Source of the DNA: Syntrophorhabdaceae bacterium
GTDB lineage: Bacteria; Desulfobacterota; Syntrophorhabdia; Syntrophorhabdales; Syntrophorhabdaceae
Length of the DNA: 36,664 bases
Reading direction: 5' to 3'
NCBI GenBank assembly: GCA_035541755.1
Contig: DATKMQ010000180.1
Coordinates: 1-36,664 of the forward strand
The notes below the pieces were generated by a model. The model saw nothing but the letters and a program-made list of their open reading frames with translations, had not been told where the DNA came from and searched no databases. A program made the position numbers and the translations under genes. Each line of letters opens with the position of its first letter. Position 1 is the stretch's first letter. Positions 17,652 to 26,258 of the stretch are shown here, piece by piece.

Positions 17652-17881
17652 TTCTTCCCTCCTGCTCTCTTTGGTTCCCTGGAGCTGTAATCAAGTTTGA
17701 CGGGGATACAACGCAGCTTATACATCGCCTGCAGGTCTTGGTAAGTGATTGTTGGGACATCGTAGAAATCCAGTTTGAAACAGAAGTCAGAACAATATGT
17801 GTGTCTAACGCCTCTGAGGACCTTGACCTCAGGTTCCTTGATAATTGGTCGTCCACAGTACTCGCAGTGCATCTCAGTCAT
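17648..17881 (-). CDS. Small TRASH-like zinc-binding protein
   Basis: A 77-residue protein with C6-x2-C9 (CEYCG) and C30-x3-C34 (YCSDFC). The spacing C9-x20-C30-x3-C34 fits the TRASH/MYM-type metal-binding fold. The rest is basic and ends in SSREPKRAGGKK. The start at 17881 has a near-perfect AAGGAGGT. The stop overlaps the flavoprotein start (ATGA), so the two are probably made in equal amounts. It may be an accessory subunit or metallochaperone for the flavoprotein-ferredoxin complex; no function is proven. Confidence 0.8.
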   Translation of the reverse strand: MTEMHCEYCGRPIIKEPEVKVLRGVRHTYCSDFCFKLDFYDVPTITYQDLQAMYKLRCIPVKLDYSSREPKRAGGKK

Positions 17882-17925
17882 AGGATACCTCCTTCTTGTC
17901 TGGTTTCATTTACTGAAACCTGATG

Positions 17926-17941
17926 TTGTTATATGGAACAA
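17926..17941. promoter_or_regulatory. Probable IclR-family operator at the AprAB-like operon promoter
   Basis: On the minus strand the element reads TTGTTCCATATAACAA, with 5-bp perfect arms TTGTT and AACAA. It overlaps the proposed -10. A nearly identical element, TTATTCCATAAAATAG, overlaps the promoter of the IclR-type gene itself (19130-19145). The shared TTCCATA core in the same position relative to two promoters strongly suggests one regulator acts on both. Confidence 0.65.
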
Positions 17942-17967
17942 TATCAAAATAACGATCGCGTTGTCAA
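17938..17967 (-). promoter_or_regulatory. Candidate sigma-70 promoter of the AprAB-like/TRAP operon
   Basis: TTGACA (17967-17962) is followed after 18 bp by TATTGT (17943-17938) on the minus strand. The -35 is perfect; the -10 matches four of six positions. The first gene starts about 57 bp downstream of the -10. Confidence 0.65.
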
Positions 17968-18314
17968 GAAAAAACGTCAAAGATTTTTTCTATTGATCGT
18001 TGGAATCCGCAACTACACGGTAAGCCTCACTTCTCGTCTTGTCTTCACTTGACTTCCCGTGCGACCAGCGGGTGTTCTTTAACTTTGGAACATCCGCTTG
18101 CGGAGGTTCAGGTTGCTTCACCACTATGCTGTACGTGGATTTACGGTTGTGAGCTATTTTCCGAAAGATTGTCCACGAAGGTCCGGATCAGTTTCAATTG
18201 GAAGAATGGCAGGAAATCACAAAACCCGAAGACTTGGCTCTGTCGATGGATGCACCAGAAGATTTACGGTAACGGCCCTTTCAGACATCTCGCAAGCTAT
18301 CGTGTAGCCCCCCC

Positions 18315-19100
18315 TTACGGAGCGGGGCATCCCATAGCCCGGGAGATCACACCGGCAGTCGCAACTGTTTCTCTTACAACTCTCATTGCTTCTTCAGTGC
18401 TCAAAGAATGAGAAACGTAGGCCACAGCAAGGGCAGCCACAACCGCTCCTGTATGATCGTGGATTGGAGCGCTCACCCCACTAATCATATCCACCACTTC
18501 TCCGTCCTCCATTGCGTACCCCCGAGAGCGGATAGTTCCCAGTCTTTCTTTGAAGAGATCCTTGTCTGTTATTGACTTTTTCGTCGATTCGGGGAGAGGA
18601 AATTCTTCCAATAAACGCTCCACTTCATCGTCCGGTAGATATGCCATGAGCACGCACCCGGCCGCGCCGTAATGTGGTGGTCTTCTTCTTCCCACCTGGA
18701 GCCCAAATCGTATCGGACTCGAAAGGTCCTCCCTCTTGTCCACGTGGACGAGATAATCGTCGCGGAGAACATCAATAAACAGGGTTTGCCGCACGGATTC
18801 CTGGAGCTTGTCCAAGTACGGAGAGGCAATTTTGCTAACGGAAAAGGACTCCAGCACGAGCTCTCCGAGTTCAAAAAGACTGAGACCCGGCGAGTATTCC
18901 TTTGTTTGTTCATCAAGGCGCAAAAAGCCATATTCTACAAGAGTTGCACAAAGCCTCAGGGAGGTTGACTTCGGAATTCTCGCGACTCTCGCAATCTCTG
19001 TGAGAGTAGCAGACCTCCGCTCATTCTTGAAACTCAATAGTATCTGCAATGCTCTTTCGAGCGATTTGTTATAGAAGCCTTCTGTTTTTGATGCGTTCAT
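18315..19100 (-). CDS. IclR-family transcriptional regulator
   Basis: A 261-residue regulator. Residues 12-70 form the winged helix-turn-helix (KSLERALQILLSF, LTEIARVARIPKSTSLRLCATLVEYGFL). Residues about 80-255 form the IclR ligand domain, with HYGAAGCVLMAYL, RSRGYAMEDGEVVDMISGVSAPIHDHTGAVVAALAVAY and ATAGVISRAMG. It lies upstream of, and in the same direction as, the AprAB-like/TRAP operon, with a 433-bp gap. It has its own promoter carrying the same operator motif, so it probably controls itself and that operon. The effector is probably the imported acid or a product; this is inference. Confidence 0.93.
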   Translation of the reverse strand: MNASKTEGFYNKSLERALQILLSFKNERRSATLTEIARVARIPKSTSLRLCATLVEYGFLRLDEQTKEYSPGLSLFELGELVLESFSVSKIASPYLDKLQESVRQTLFIDVLRDDYLVHVDKREDLSSPIRFGLQVGRRRPPHYGAAGCVLMAYLPDDEVERLLEEFPLPESTKKSITDKDLFKERLGTIRSRGYAMEDGEVVDMISGVSAPIHDHTGAVVAALAVAYVSHSLSTEEAMRVVRETVATAGVISRAMGCPAP

Positions 19101-19129
19101 TATTGCGTTCCATTAATTGCAACTCTATG

Positions 19130-19145
19130 CTATTTTATGGAATAA
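19130..19145. promoter_or_regulatory. Probable IclR-family operator at its own promoter
   Basis: On the minus strand TTATTCCATAAAATAG overlaps the edge of the -10 hexamer. It shares TTCCATA and the surrounding A/T pattern with the element at 17926-17941. A related GTTCCATTAA lies on the plus strand between the promoter and the start codon, within an inverted repeat TTGC...GCAA near 19103-19122. Confidence 0.6.
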
Positions 19146-19172
19146 TATATCAAGCACGTCTCGACTTGTCAA
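19144..19172 (-). promoter_or_regulatory. Candidate sigma-70 promoter of the iclR-type gene
   Basis: TTGACA (19172-19167) and TATATT (19149-19144) on the minus strand are separated by 17 bp, an excellent match to consensus. The start codon lies 44 bp downstream of the -10. Confidence 0.75.
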
Positions 19173-19446
19173 GATGCAACGTATCATTAATGGACCGATT
19201 CTCTCGTCAAGCACCCCGCCACAACGTTTTCCGTTCTACCGCAAAGAGCTTCATGCTCGGTTGCGCACCAACCTATCCGTGTGAGACGGGGAGCGCGAAA
19301 AAGTAAAACCCTGATTGTCTCAACCGTTCTCCTTCATTAGATTGCGTCGGATTATGGTTTGGTGGACGGCGGCGTCCATCGAACAATGTAGCTAACTACC
19401 TGACAACACGTTAGCATTATTATTCGTGCTTAGTGCAGATGCCCCA

Positions 19447-19470
19447 AAAAAACCCCCAAACTTCTGGGTC
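19447..19470 (-). terminator. Weak candidate terminator after oppF
   Basis: On the minus strand a short stem (CCCA with TGGG, 6-nt loop) is followed by GG and a run of seven T. It lies about 40 bp after the oppF stop. The stem is only four pairs, so this may be a weak or rho-assisted terminator. Confidence 0.35.
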
Positions 19471-19509
19471 AAGTCAATGTTTCGTTCAGTCTCGCCTGCG
19501 CATCTTTGC

Positions 19510-20478
19510 TTATTGATACAGATGACAGGCCACCCAATGGCCCTCTTCAATCTGCTTGAATATGGTCTCTTCGTCTCTGCAGACCGAGAGAACGTTTGGG
19601 CATCGGTTATGGAATGGACATCCCGGCGGAGGATTGATCGGGCTCGGCACATCACCCTGCAGCAGTACTCTTTTTTTCGGTGTGCCAACGTGCAATGAAG
19701 GAACGGCATTCAACAATGCCCGGCTGTAAGGGTGCGCCGGAGCCTTGAAAAAGCTGGCTTTGTCCGCCATTTCTACGATTCTGCCGAGATACATCACCCC
19801 CACACGATCACTGATGTGCCGGATCACACCAATATTGTGCGAAATGAACAGATACGCGAGGCCGAGTTTTTCTTGCAGATCTTTCATGAGGTTGAGGATC
19901 TGCGCCTGAACGGAAACATCGAGCGCCGAGGTCGGTTCGTCAGCCACGACCAGTTTTGGTTTTGTGGCCAGCGCCCGAGCGATTCCAATTCTTTGCCGTT
20001 GCCCGCCCGAGAATTCGTGCGGATATCTGCTGAACTGATCTCTTCGTAACCCGACTGCTTCCAACAGGCTGCAAACCTGCTCGTCTCTTTCTGATCTTTG
20101 GACCAGATGGTGGATCTCCATGGGACGCCCGACAATCTCGCCGATCGTCATTCTCGGGTTCAACGACGCAAAAGGGTCCTGGAAGATGAATTGCATGGAA
20201 CGTCTCAAGGGACGCATGTTCTTGGCGTCGACCCCGGTAAGATCTCTGTTATCGAAAACAATCTTTCCTTCGGTAGGCTCAATCAGTTTGAGGATTAGCC
20301 TTCCTACGGTAGTCTTGCCGCATCCTGATTCACCCACCAGGCCCAACGTTCTTCCCTGGTCTATTGAGAAGTCAACCCCATCAACGGCCCGCACAAATGC
20401 CTTGTTTTGCGCCCCCCAACCTCTATCGATGGCAAAATGTTTTTTGAGACCGATTACGTCGAGAAGATGTTCAGTCAT
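19510..20478 (-). CDS. oppF: Oligopeptide-type ABC transporter ATPase (OppF/DppF)
   Basis: A 322-residue ATPase. Walker A GESGCGKT is at 49-56, Q-loop at Gln100, signature FSGGQRQR at 156-163, and Walker B LVVADE at 176-181. The C-terminal extension of the peptide/nickel family carries CPFHNRCPNVLSVC and a final CHLYQ. These cysteines match the four used in this family for an iron-sulfur cluster. It powers import together with the OppD-type ATPase just upstream. It is the last gene of the operon; AAGGAG lies about 14 bp before the start. Confidence 0.94.
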   Translation of the reverse strand: MTEHLLDVIGLKKHFAIDRGWGAQNKAFVRAVDGVDFSIDQGRTLGLVGESGCGKTTVGRLILKLIEPTEGKIVFDNRDLTGVDAKNMRPLRRSMQFIFQDPFASLNPRMTIGEIVGRPMEIHHLVQRSERDEQVCSLLEAVGLRRDQFSRYPHEFSGGQRQRIGIARALATKPKLVVADEPTSALDVSVQAQILNLMKDLQEKLGLAYLFISHNIGVIRHISDRVGVMYLGRIVEMADKASFFKAPAHPYSRALLNAVPSLHVGTPKKRVLLQGDVPSPINPPPGCPFHNRCPNVLSVCRDEETIFKQIEEGHWVACHLYQ

Positions 20479-20496
20479 ATTGATGTGCTCATCTCC

Positions 20497-21549
20497 TTAT
20501 CCCTTAAGCTGCGTGCGATTCGCATCAGACGTCCCGGCAGCCGGATAAGATCCATATTCGCGCGTAATGCCCGATGTTGAATGATTCGTGTACAGCCAGC
20601 ATGATACGAAGTGTCCCGGTGACCCTTCAATGAGTGGGGGGCGGGTACGGGTGCACGGGTCAAACCGAAAAGAACATCGGGGATGAAACTTGCAACCCTG
20701 GGGCAATTCACTTAAATCAGGGACGCTGCCTGGTATGACTGAAAGCACCGATTTTTCCTCGTCTACGGGAGGAATGGCGCCCCACAGGCCCTGGGTATAC
20801 GGATGTTTCGGACCTGCAAAGATCTTGTCCACTGTGGCGCGCTCAACTATCGAGCCGGCGTACATCACCGCCACTTGATCGCACAACTCGGCAACAACTC
20901 CCAAATCGTGGGTAATGAGCAGGATTGAGGTCTGCAGTTCGTCTCTCATTTCCCGAACGAGCTCGAGAATCTGCGCCTGTATGGTCACATCCAGCGCTGT
21001 TGTTGGCTCATCGGCAATAAGAAGAGAAGGCCGGCAGGATAATTCCATTGCTATCATCACTCTCTGTCTCATGCCCCCGCTTAACTGGTGCGGAAACCGC
21101 CGTGCTACGTCTTCCGCATCGGGGATGTGGACCTTTGCCAGCATCTCCACGGCTTTTTGCATGGATGCGCGCTCTCCCGTTCCCTGGTGCAGCCTTATCA
21201 CGTCTGCAACCTGTTGACCGATTCGAAACACAGGATTCAGGGAAGTCATAGGCTCCTGAAAGATCATGGAAATCTCTTTGCCTCTCATTGAGCGGATTTC
21301 TCTTTCGGTGGCCTCGAGCAGGTCCCTTCCCTTGAAGAGAATCTTTCCTCCAACTATTTTGCCAGGCGGATCCGGTATGAGCCGCAATATAGAGAGAGCC
21401 GTAACTGACTTGCCGCACCCCGATTCGCCCACGAGCCCGAAGGTCTCTCCCTCCTCGATCTCGAAGCTCACTCCGTCGAGCGCTTTGGTTGTTTTCCCCG
21501 AGGAGTAGAAGTGAGTTTCCAAATCTGTTATCTGTAGAAGTTGTCCCAT
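20497..21549 (-). CDS. oppD: Oligopeptide-type ABC transporter ATPase (OppD/DppD)
   Basis: A 350-residue ATPase. Walker A GESGCGKS is at 41-48, Q-loop at Gln98, signature LSGGMRQR at 156-163, and Walker B LLIADE at 176-181. The C-terminal oligopeptide transporter extension has CKFHPRCSFRFDPC and a later CWLY. About 25 residues after that (SGITREYGSYPAAGTSDANRTQLKG) extend past the usual family end. It lies 18 bp after the OppC-type gene and 18 bp before oppF. Confidence 0.94.
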   Translation of the reverse strand: MGQLLQITDLETHFYSSGKTTKALDGVSFEIEEGETFGLVGESGCGKSVTALSILRLIPDPPGKIVGGKILFKGRDLLEATEREIRSMRGKEISMIFQEPMTSLNPVFRIGQQVADVIRLHQGTGERASMQKAVEMLAKVHIPDAEDVARRFPHQLSGGMRQRVMIAMELSCRPSLLIADEPTTALDVTIQAQILELVREMRDELQTSILLITHDLGVVAELCDQVAVMYAGSIVERATVDKIFAGPKHPYTQGLWGAIPPVDEEKSVLSVIPGSVPDLSELPQGCKFHPRCSFRFDPCTRTRPPLIEGSPGHFVSCWLYTNHSTSGITREYGSYPAAGTSDANRTQLKG

Positions 21550-21567
21550 TTCGTGAGCCTTTTCCGT

Positions 21568-22431
21568 CTAATCTCGAAGTCGCGGATCCAGGGAATCCCT
21601 TAATCCGTCCCCGAAAAGGTTGAACCCCATTACTACCAGCATAATTGCAAACCCCGGCACGATAGCTGCGTGCGGCGCAGTAACCAGATAATCCCTCGAA
21701 TTGGAAAGCATGGCCCCCCATTCCGGCGCCGGGGGTTGGACGCCCAATCCCAGGAAACTCAGGCCTGATGCGGTCAAAAGCACTGTGGCCATTCGCAAAG
21801 TTGTTTGCACGATGAGCGGCGCCATGGAATTGGGCAGGATATACCGTGCCAGTATATTGGTGTCTGTTTCTCCTGCAACGCGGGCCGCTTCCACGAATTC
21901 GCGCTCCTTCAACGTAATGACAGACCCGCGAACTACCCGCGCAAATTGAGGAATCGAGTAGATACCGGCTGCGAATATTAGATTGGTAAGGCCCGTTCCC
22001 AGAACCGCCACAATGGCGATGGCCAGGAAGATTCCGGGGAAAGCGAGCAGGATGTCCATTACTCTCATGATAGTATGATCGATCGCTCCGCCGTAATATC
22101 CACCGATCATCCCGATGATGGTGCCTATAATCAGAGCTATCATGACCGCAGCGATCTGAATCTCCAGGGAAATTCTGGCTCCACAGATGACCCGGCTTAA
22201 GAGATCTCTGCCGAGGGCATCTGTTCCGAGTAGATGCGCGCGGCTTGGGGCTTCGAGGCGTTTCGTCAGATCTCCTTCATTAGCAGGGTACGGAGCGATG
22301 AGCGGTCCCAGAAGGGAGACAACAAGGAAGACGAGAAGGATCACCCCTCCCGTCACAGCGGCGCGGTTTCTTTTGAGCCTGCGCCAGACCTCTCTTTTCT
22401 GGCCTGTCTTGACCACTGACGTTTTATTCAT
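21568..22431 (-). CDS. oppC: Oligopeptide-type ABC transporter permease (OppC/DppC)
   Basis: A 287-residue inner-membrane permease. The N-terminal region WRRLKRNRAAVTGGVILLVFLVVSLLGP and HLLGTDALGRDLLSRVICGARISL are OppC signatures. The ATPase-contacting loop is EFVEAARVAGETDTNILARYILPNSMAPLIV. About six membrane spans. The start at 22431 (MNKTSVVK) has GAGGATA upstream and overlaps the oppB stop by 8 bp, giving translational coupling. Confidence 0.94.
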   Translation of the reverse strand: MNKTSVVKTGQKREVWRRLKRNRAAVTGGVILLVFLVVSLLGPLIAPYPANEGDLTKRLEAPSRAHLLGTDALGRDLLSRVICGARISLEIQIAAVMIALIIGTIIGMIGGYYGGAIDHTIMRVMDILLAFPGIFLAIAIVAVLGTGLTNLIFAAGIYSIPQFARVVRGSVITLKEREFVEAARVAGETDTNILARYILPNSMAPLIVQTTLRMATVLLTASGLSFLGLGVQPPAPEWGAMLSNSRDYLVTAPHAAIVPGFAIMLVVMGFNLFGDGLRDSLDPRLRD

Positions 22432-23344
22432 AGCGTATCCTCGGGTCCACAAAAGAATAGGCAATGTCCGTTATCAGGTTCACCACTACGAACGTTGTCG
22501 CCACAAGAAGCATGGCCCCCTGCACAACCGGGTAGTCCCTCTGAAAGATTCCATCCACCATCAACCTGCCTAATCCAGGCAGAGAAAAAACGGTTTCCGT
22601 AAGCACAGCGCCGCCAAGCATATATCCAAATTCCAGTCCGAATACCGTGATTACGGGGATCATGGCATTTTTCAGCGCATGTTTCGAAATAACAATTATT
22701 TCTCTGAAACCATTAGCCCGGGCCGTCCGGATATAGTCCTGGCGGATCACCTCCAACATGGAAGCCCTGGTCATACGCGCTATGACCGCGGAGGACGAAG
22801 CGCCGAGTGCAATAGCGGGAAGGACGAGATGTTTTAGCGTTCCCTTTCCGCCTGCGGGGAACCACCCGAGAGAGACGGAAAAGACGAGCATCAGCAACAG
22901 GGCAAGCCAGAAAATGGGCATGGAAATCCCGAAAAGAGAACCGACCATGGATAGGTTGTCAAAGATGGAATATCTCCTGGTGGCCGATATTACACCTGCA
23001 ATCAGGCCGATAAAGGCGGCGATGATGATCGAAAGGAAGGCTAGCTGTGCCGTAAACACGAAGCGTTCTCTGAGCAGTTTGGCAACGGGTTGGTGACTTC
23101 GGATGGACGTACCGAAGTCGCAACGGATCACATGGGATATGAACTGGTAATATTGTACGTGGAGGGGTTTGTCCAGTCCGTATTCTTTTTTTAGGTTCTG
23201 GATAAACGCCTGATCGGCCTGATCGCCTGCAAGAAGGGTTACGGGATCTCCTGGTACCATATGAAGCAGGGCAAAAGAAATGAGCGATACCCCGAAAAGC
23301 ACAGGCAGGAGCATGACAATTCTTCTTGCAATGTAACGTGTCAT
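22424..23344 (-). CDS. oppB: Oligopeptide-type ABC transporter permease (OppB/DppB)
   Basis: A 306-residue permease. Seen: MTRYIARRIVMLLPVLFGVSLISFALLHMVPGDPV at the N-terminus, EYGLDKPLHVQYYQFI, and the coupling loop DYIRTARANGFREIIVISKHALKNAMIPVIT. About six spans. The start at 23344 is chosen because GGGAGG precedes it; the frame extends seven codons further but has no better site. It follows the binding protein gene by about 140 bp. Confidence 0.94.
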   Translation of the reverse strand: MTRYIARRIVMLLPVLFGVSLISFALLHMVPGDPVTLLAGDQADQAFIQNLKKEYGLDKPLHVQYYQFISHVIRCDFGTSIRSHQPVAKLLRERFVFTAQLAFLSIIIAAFIGLIAGVISATRRYSIFDNLSMVGSLFGISMPIFWLALLLMLVFSVSLGWFPAGGKGTLKHLVLPAIALGASSSAVIARMTRASMLEVIRQDYIRTARANGFREIIVISKHALKNAMIPVITVFGLEFGYMLGGAVLTETVFSLPGLGRLMVDGIFQRDYPVVQGAMLLVATTFVVVNLITDIAYSFVDPRIRYE

Positions 23345-23486
23345 CTTGCGGCAGCCTCCCAAATACCGTTTCGCGATCGGTTCGCCTTAATCGACCGATT
23401 CGCCCGGGTCGCGAGCATATTTCAGAGGGAGGGAACGTTATGTGCTTCGTTCCCTCCCGGTCCTTTACAACGTGAGGCGTTCTTGT

Positions 23487-25037
23487 TTATTTCTCAAAGG
23501 TCGTCTTATAGTCCGCATAGGTGAGTTCCAATGGCGAATTGATAACGCCCTTAAGGTTCTTCGCATACCCGATAGTCAATCTGGTTCTGATGAGCGGGAC
23601 ACAGGGAACTTCGTTAGCCAGGTATTCCTGGGCGGCCTTGAGATATTTGTTCATCTGTTCCTTGGTGGTAGCCTGGAGGAATTTGAGTACGATGCCGTCA
23701 AACTCTTTACTGGAGTAGAGGAGGCGGTTATTGCCATTCGGCACGATCGTGCTCGTCGTAAACATCGTAAAAGTATATCCTATTTCCGCAGTGGAAGGAG
23801 ACCATCCCATAATAAAAAGTTCCACATCGGCCTGTTCCGGAGCTTTACCGGTGGCAGCCAGGAAGGCGGCCCATTCCATGGCCTGAATGTTTACTTCCAC
23901 GCCAATCTTTTTCAGTTGCTGCTGAATGGCCTGCGCCAACTCAAAATCCTTTGGATACCTGCCCTGGGGCGTCCAGAGATTAACCTTGAGCCCGTTAGGA
24001 TAACCCGCGACCTTAAGGAGATTCTTCGCCTTCTGAGGGTCATACCCCAGACCTTTCACGGGAAAATAACCTGTGGTGGGAGGTGCGACAATACTCGGAA
24101 CCGCGGAGCCGCCACCATTGTAAAGACTTTTTGCAATGGTCTCTTTATCGATTGCGTAGGCTAACGCTTGCCGGACTTTTGTATCATTGAAAGGTTTCTT
24201 GCTGCAGTTCATGCCCAGAAAAAGGACTTTCAGGGTATCCGTTGAATCGAGTTTTATTTTTGGATTCTTCTCGAGCCTCGCTATATCCTCCGAAGGGATA
24301 TTCACGATAAGGTCGGCATCGCCGGACTGGAGCATCATGACCCTGGAGCTGTCTTCTTTCACGGTCTTCACGATGATCTCGTCAAGGCCTGCCTTTCCCG
24401 CCCAGTAATCGTTGTTTCGGGCCAATGTCAGATGATCGCCGAAAACCCATTCAACAAGTTTGAAAGGGCCTGTGCCCACAGGATGACGGCCAATCTCTTT
24501 TCCATAGGTCTTGAGTGCGGCGGGGCTGATAATTCCCGAGGCGCTGTGAGCCAGATTATTGGTGAAGAAAGAGCAGCGCATTTTCATGTTCACCTTGATG
24601 CTGTAATCGTTGAGCACTTCAACCGACTGCACGTAGGGAGCGAAGAGACTTGCCCGTGCCGGTTTTTCAGGTCCGATCATTCTTTCGAAGAAGGTCTTTA
24701 CGGCCTCAGCGTTAAAAGGCGTTCCATCGTGGAACTTTACGCCCTTTCTTAACGAGAAGGTCCATGACATACCATCTTTAGCCTGCTTCCATTCCGTGGC
24801 AAGCCCAGGCACAAGCTTTAATTTTTCATCGAACCGCACGAGATTTTCGTAGATCATGCGGTCAGCTGCCTCAGAAGGATTTCCGAGAGCATTTGCCGGG
24901 TCAAGGCTGTCAGGGTCCGCACTCGCCGCATAGACGAGTGTTTTCTTACCAGCCTCAGCCATAACCGGGGACGAGAAACAAACCATACACATTAACATCA
25001 GAACGATTAAAACGACCGAGCTAAGAAAGCGTTTCAT
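23487..25037 (-). CDS. Extracellular solute-binding protein family 5 (OppA/DppA type)
   Basis: A 516-residue periplasmic binding protein for the ABC transporter. The signal peptide is MKRFLSSVVLIVLMLMCM..., cleaved near VMAEAG. The mature protein has YAASADPDSLDPANALGNPSEAADRMIYENLVRF, AKDGMSWTFSLRKGVKFHDGTPFNAEAVKTFFERM and VRQALAYAIDKETI, all family 5 signatures. AAAGGAGG lies upstream. Members bind peptides, nickel, glutathione and other compounds. The C-S lyase genes upstream make a sulfur-containing amino acid or peptide plausible. Confidence 0.93.
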   Translation of the reverse strand: MKRFLSSVVLIVLMLMCMVCFSSPVMAEAGKKTLVYAASADPDSLDPANALGNPSEAADRMIYENLVRFDEKLKLVPGLATEWKQAKDGMSWTFSLRKGVKFHDGTPFNAEAVKTFFERMIGPEKPARASLFAPYVQSVEVLNDYSIKVNMKMRCSFFTNNLAHSASGIISPAALKTYGKEIGRHPVGTGPFKLVEWVFGDHLTLARNNDYWAGKAGLDEIIVKTVKEDSSRVMMLQSGDADLIVNIPSEDIARLEKNPKIKLDSTDTLKVLFLGMNCSKKPFNDTKVRQALAYAIDKETIAKSLYNGGGSAVPSIVAPPTTGYFPVKGLGYDPQKAKNLLKVAGYPNGLKVNLWTPQGRYPKDFELAQAIQQQLKKIGVEVNIQAMEWAAFLAATGKAPEQADVELFIMGWSPSTAEIGYTFTMFTTSTIVPNGNNRLLYSSKEFDGIVLKFLQATTKEQMNKYLKAAQEYLANEVPCVPLIRTRLTIGYAKNLKGVINSPLELTYADYKTTFEK

Positions 25038-25106
25038 AAATCCTCCTTTTTCCTATTGCCTCATCTAAACGGGACAACATTGAGCCTGAGGCGTTAAGTC
25101 CCGCAT

Positions 25107-26258
25107 TTACAAAATTCGCAGAGCATTGGCCATGCGTTCAAGACCTTCTGTCAGGATCTTCCTCGGACAGGCAAAATTGAGTCTTACAAACCCGGTTCCA
25201 CCTTTTCCGCATTCCTCTCCGTCATTGAGGGCGACCCTTGCTTCATCGAGAAAGAATTGAAAAGGGTTGCCGGGTATTCCCGATTGCCTGCAATCAAGCC
25301 AGGCCAAGTAAGTCGCCTCCATCTTCCCCATACTAATGGACGGAAGTTTGTCGCGCACATACTGCGCCAGATAATCCCGGTTACCATGCAAGTATTCAAG
25401 ACACTGATCGAGCCACTCCTGGCCATCCTTGAAGCCGGCCAGGGCCGCGGTCAGACCCATAATGTTCACGTGCGGGATAAGGCCCTGACTCGCCGTTATC
25501 CATCTCTCGCGCATTTCCTGATTCCTTATTATCGCAAAAGAACATTTCAGCCCCGCAAGGTTAAAGGTCTTGCTCGGCGACATGAACGTTATGGTCCTTT
25601 CGGCCACCTCTTCAGCGAGAGTTGCTATCGGTATGTGATGATTGCCCGGATACAGGAGATCACAGTGTATTTCGTCGGAGCAAATGAGAAGGCCGTGTTT
25701 TAGACATATTTCGGCAAGTTTCGCCAATTCGTTCCTGTCAAAAACGCGGCCAACGGGATTATGCGGATTGCACAACACGAAGATCTTTGTCCCAGCGCTG
25801 ATGGCTCGCTCAAAGGTTTCAAAATCTATTTCGTACCTGGGCCCTTTTTGCACGAGCGGAGGATCCACAATAGTGCGACCTCGGACTATCGGATCGGTGA
25901 TAAAATGCGAATAAACAGGAGGCTGGATAAGTACGCCATCTCCGGGGTTGGCAAAGATCTGGAAAGCGAAATTGAGTCCGGTCACGACCCCAGGTACAAA
26001 TACAATGTGTTCTTCCGAAACGTTCCATCTGTAAAGTTTCTTAAGCCTGCTTACGATCACGTCTATAAGCTCCGCTCCGGGTCTCACATATCCGAAAATC
26101 CCATGAGCCGATCGTGTACGAAGGGCCTCAACGATCGGCTCAGCAGAGACAAAATCCATGTCTGCCACCCATAGGGGGATTACCTCGCTGCCATACCGTT
26201 GCCATTTAAAGCTGTCTGTGTTCCTTCTATCTATGACTTGGTCAAAATCATACTTCAT
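25107..26258 (-). CDS. patB: PatB/MalY-type pyridoxal phosphate C-S beta-lyase
   Basis: A 383-residue fold-type I PLP enzyme. PatB/MalY proteins cleave C-S bonds of cystathionine, cysteine and S-conjugates, giving a thiol and 2-aminoacrylate that decays to pyruvate and ammonia. Seen: N-terminal YDFDQVIDRRNTDSFKW and PLWVADMDF (typical of the group), CNPHNPVG (163-170), SDEIHCD (194-200), and the PLP lysine in SPSKTFNLAG (Lys230). The start at 26258 overlaps the ridA stop by one base (TAATG), with GAGGTAG upstream. The substrate choice is inferred from family and neighbours. Confidence 0.88.
   Translation of the reverse strand: MKYDFDQVIDRRNTDSFKWQRYGSEVIPLWVADMDFVSAEPIVEALRTRSAHGIFGYVRPGAELIDVIVSRLKKLYRWNVSEEHIVFVPGVVTGLNFAFQIFANPGDGVLIQPPVYSHFITDPIVRGRTIVDPPLVQKGPRYEIDFETFERAISAGTKIFVLCNPHNPVGRVFDRNELAKLAEICLKHGLLICSDEIHCDLLYPGNHHIPIATLAEEVAERTITFMSPSKTFNLAGLKCSFAIIRNQEMRERWITASQGLIPHVNIMGLTAALAGFKDGQEWLDQCLEYLHGNRDYLAQYVRDKLPSISMGKMEATYLAWLDCRQSGIPGNPFQFFLDEARVALNDGEECGKGGTGFVRLNFACPRKILTEGLERMANALRIL

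Larger units (their letters stand above)
17882..18314. other. Intergenic region between the iclR-type gene and the AprAB-like operon
   Basis: This 433-bp stretch holds the operon promoter and operator (17926-17967). It also has an imperfect 10-bp stem, GCGGGTGTTC and GAACATCCGC (18068-18097), pairing fully only as plus-strand RNA through one G-U. From about 18100 to 18314 nothing with coding character or recognisable structure was seen. Confidence 0.6.
19101..19509. other. Intergenic region between oppF and the iclR-type gene
   Basis: This 409-bp stretch holds the IclR-type promoter and operator (19130-19172) at one end and a weak terminator-like structure for the ABC transporter operon at the other (about 19447-19470). 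A 6-bp stem with a GCGG loop (TGGACG and CGTCCA) lies near 19362-19378. No coding frame was found. Confidence 0.55.

Noticed and set aside
18068-18097. Terminator for the iclR-type gene
   Set aside because: The stem has a mismatch in minus-strand RNA, lies more than 200 bp after the stop codon and is not followed by a T-run.
23442-24164. Plus-strand open frame of 240 codons
   Set aside because: It is antisense to the family 5 binding protein, whose conserved segments lie on the other strand.
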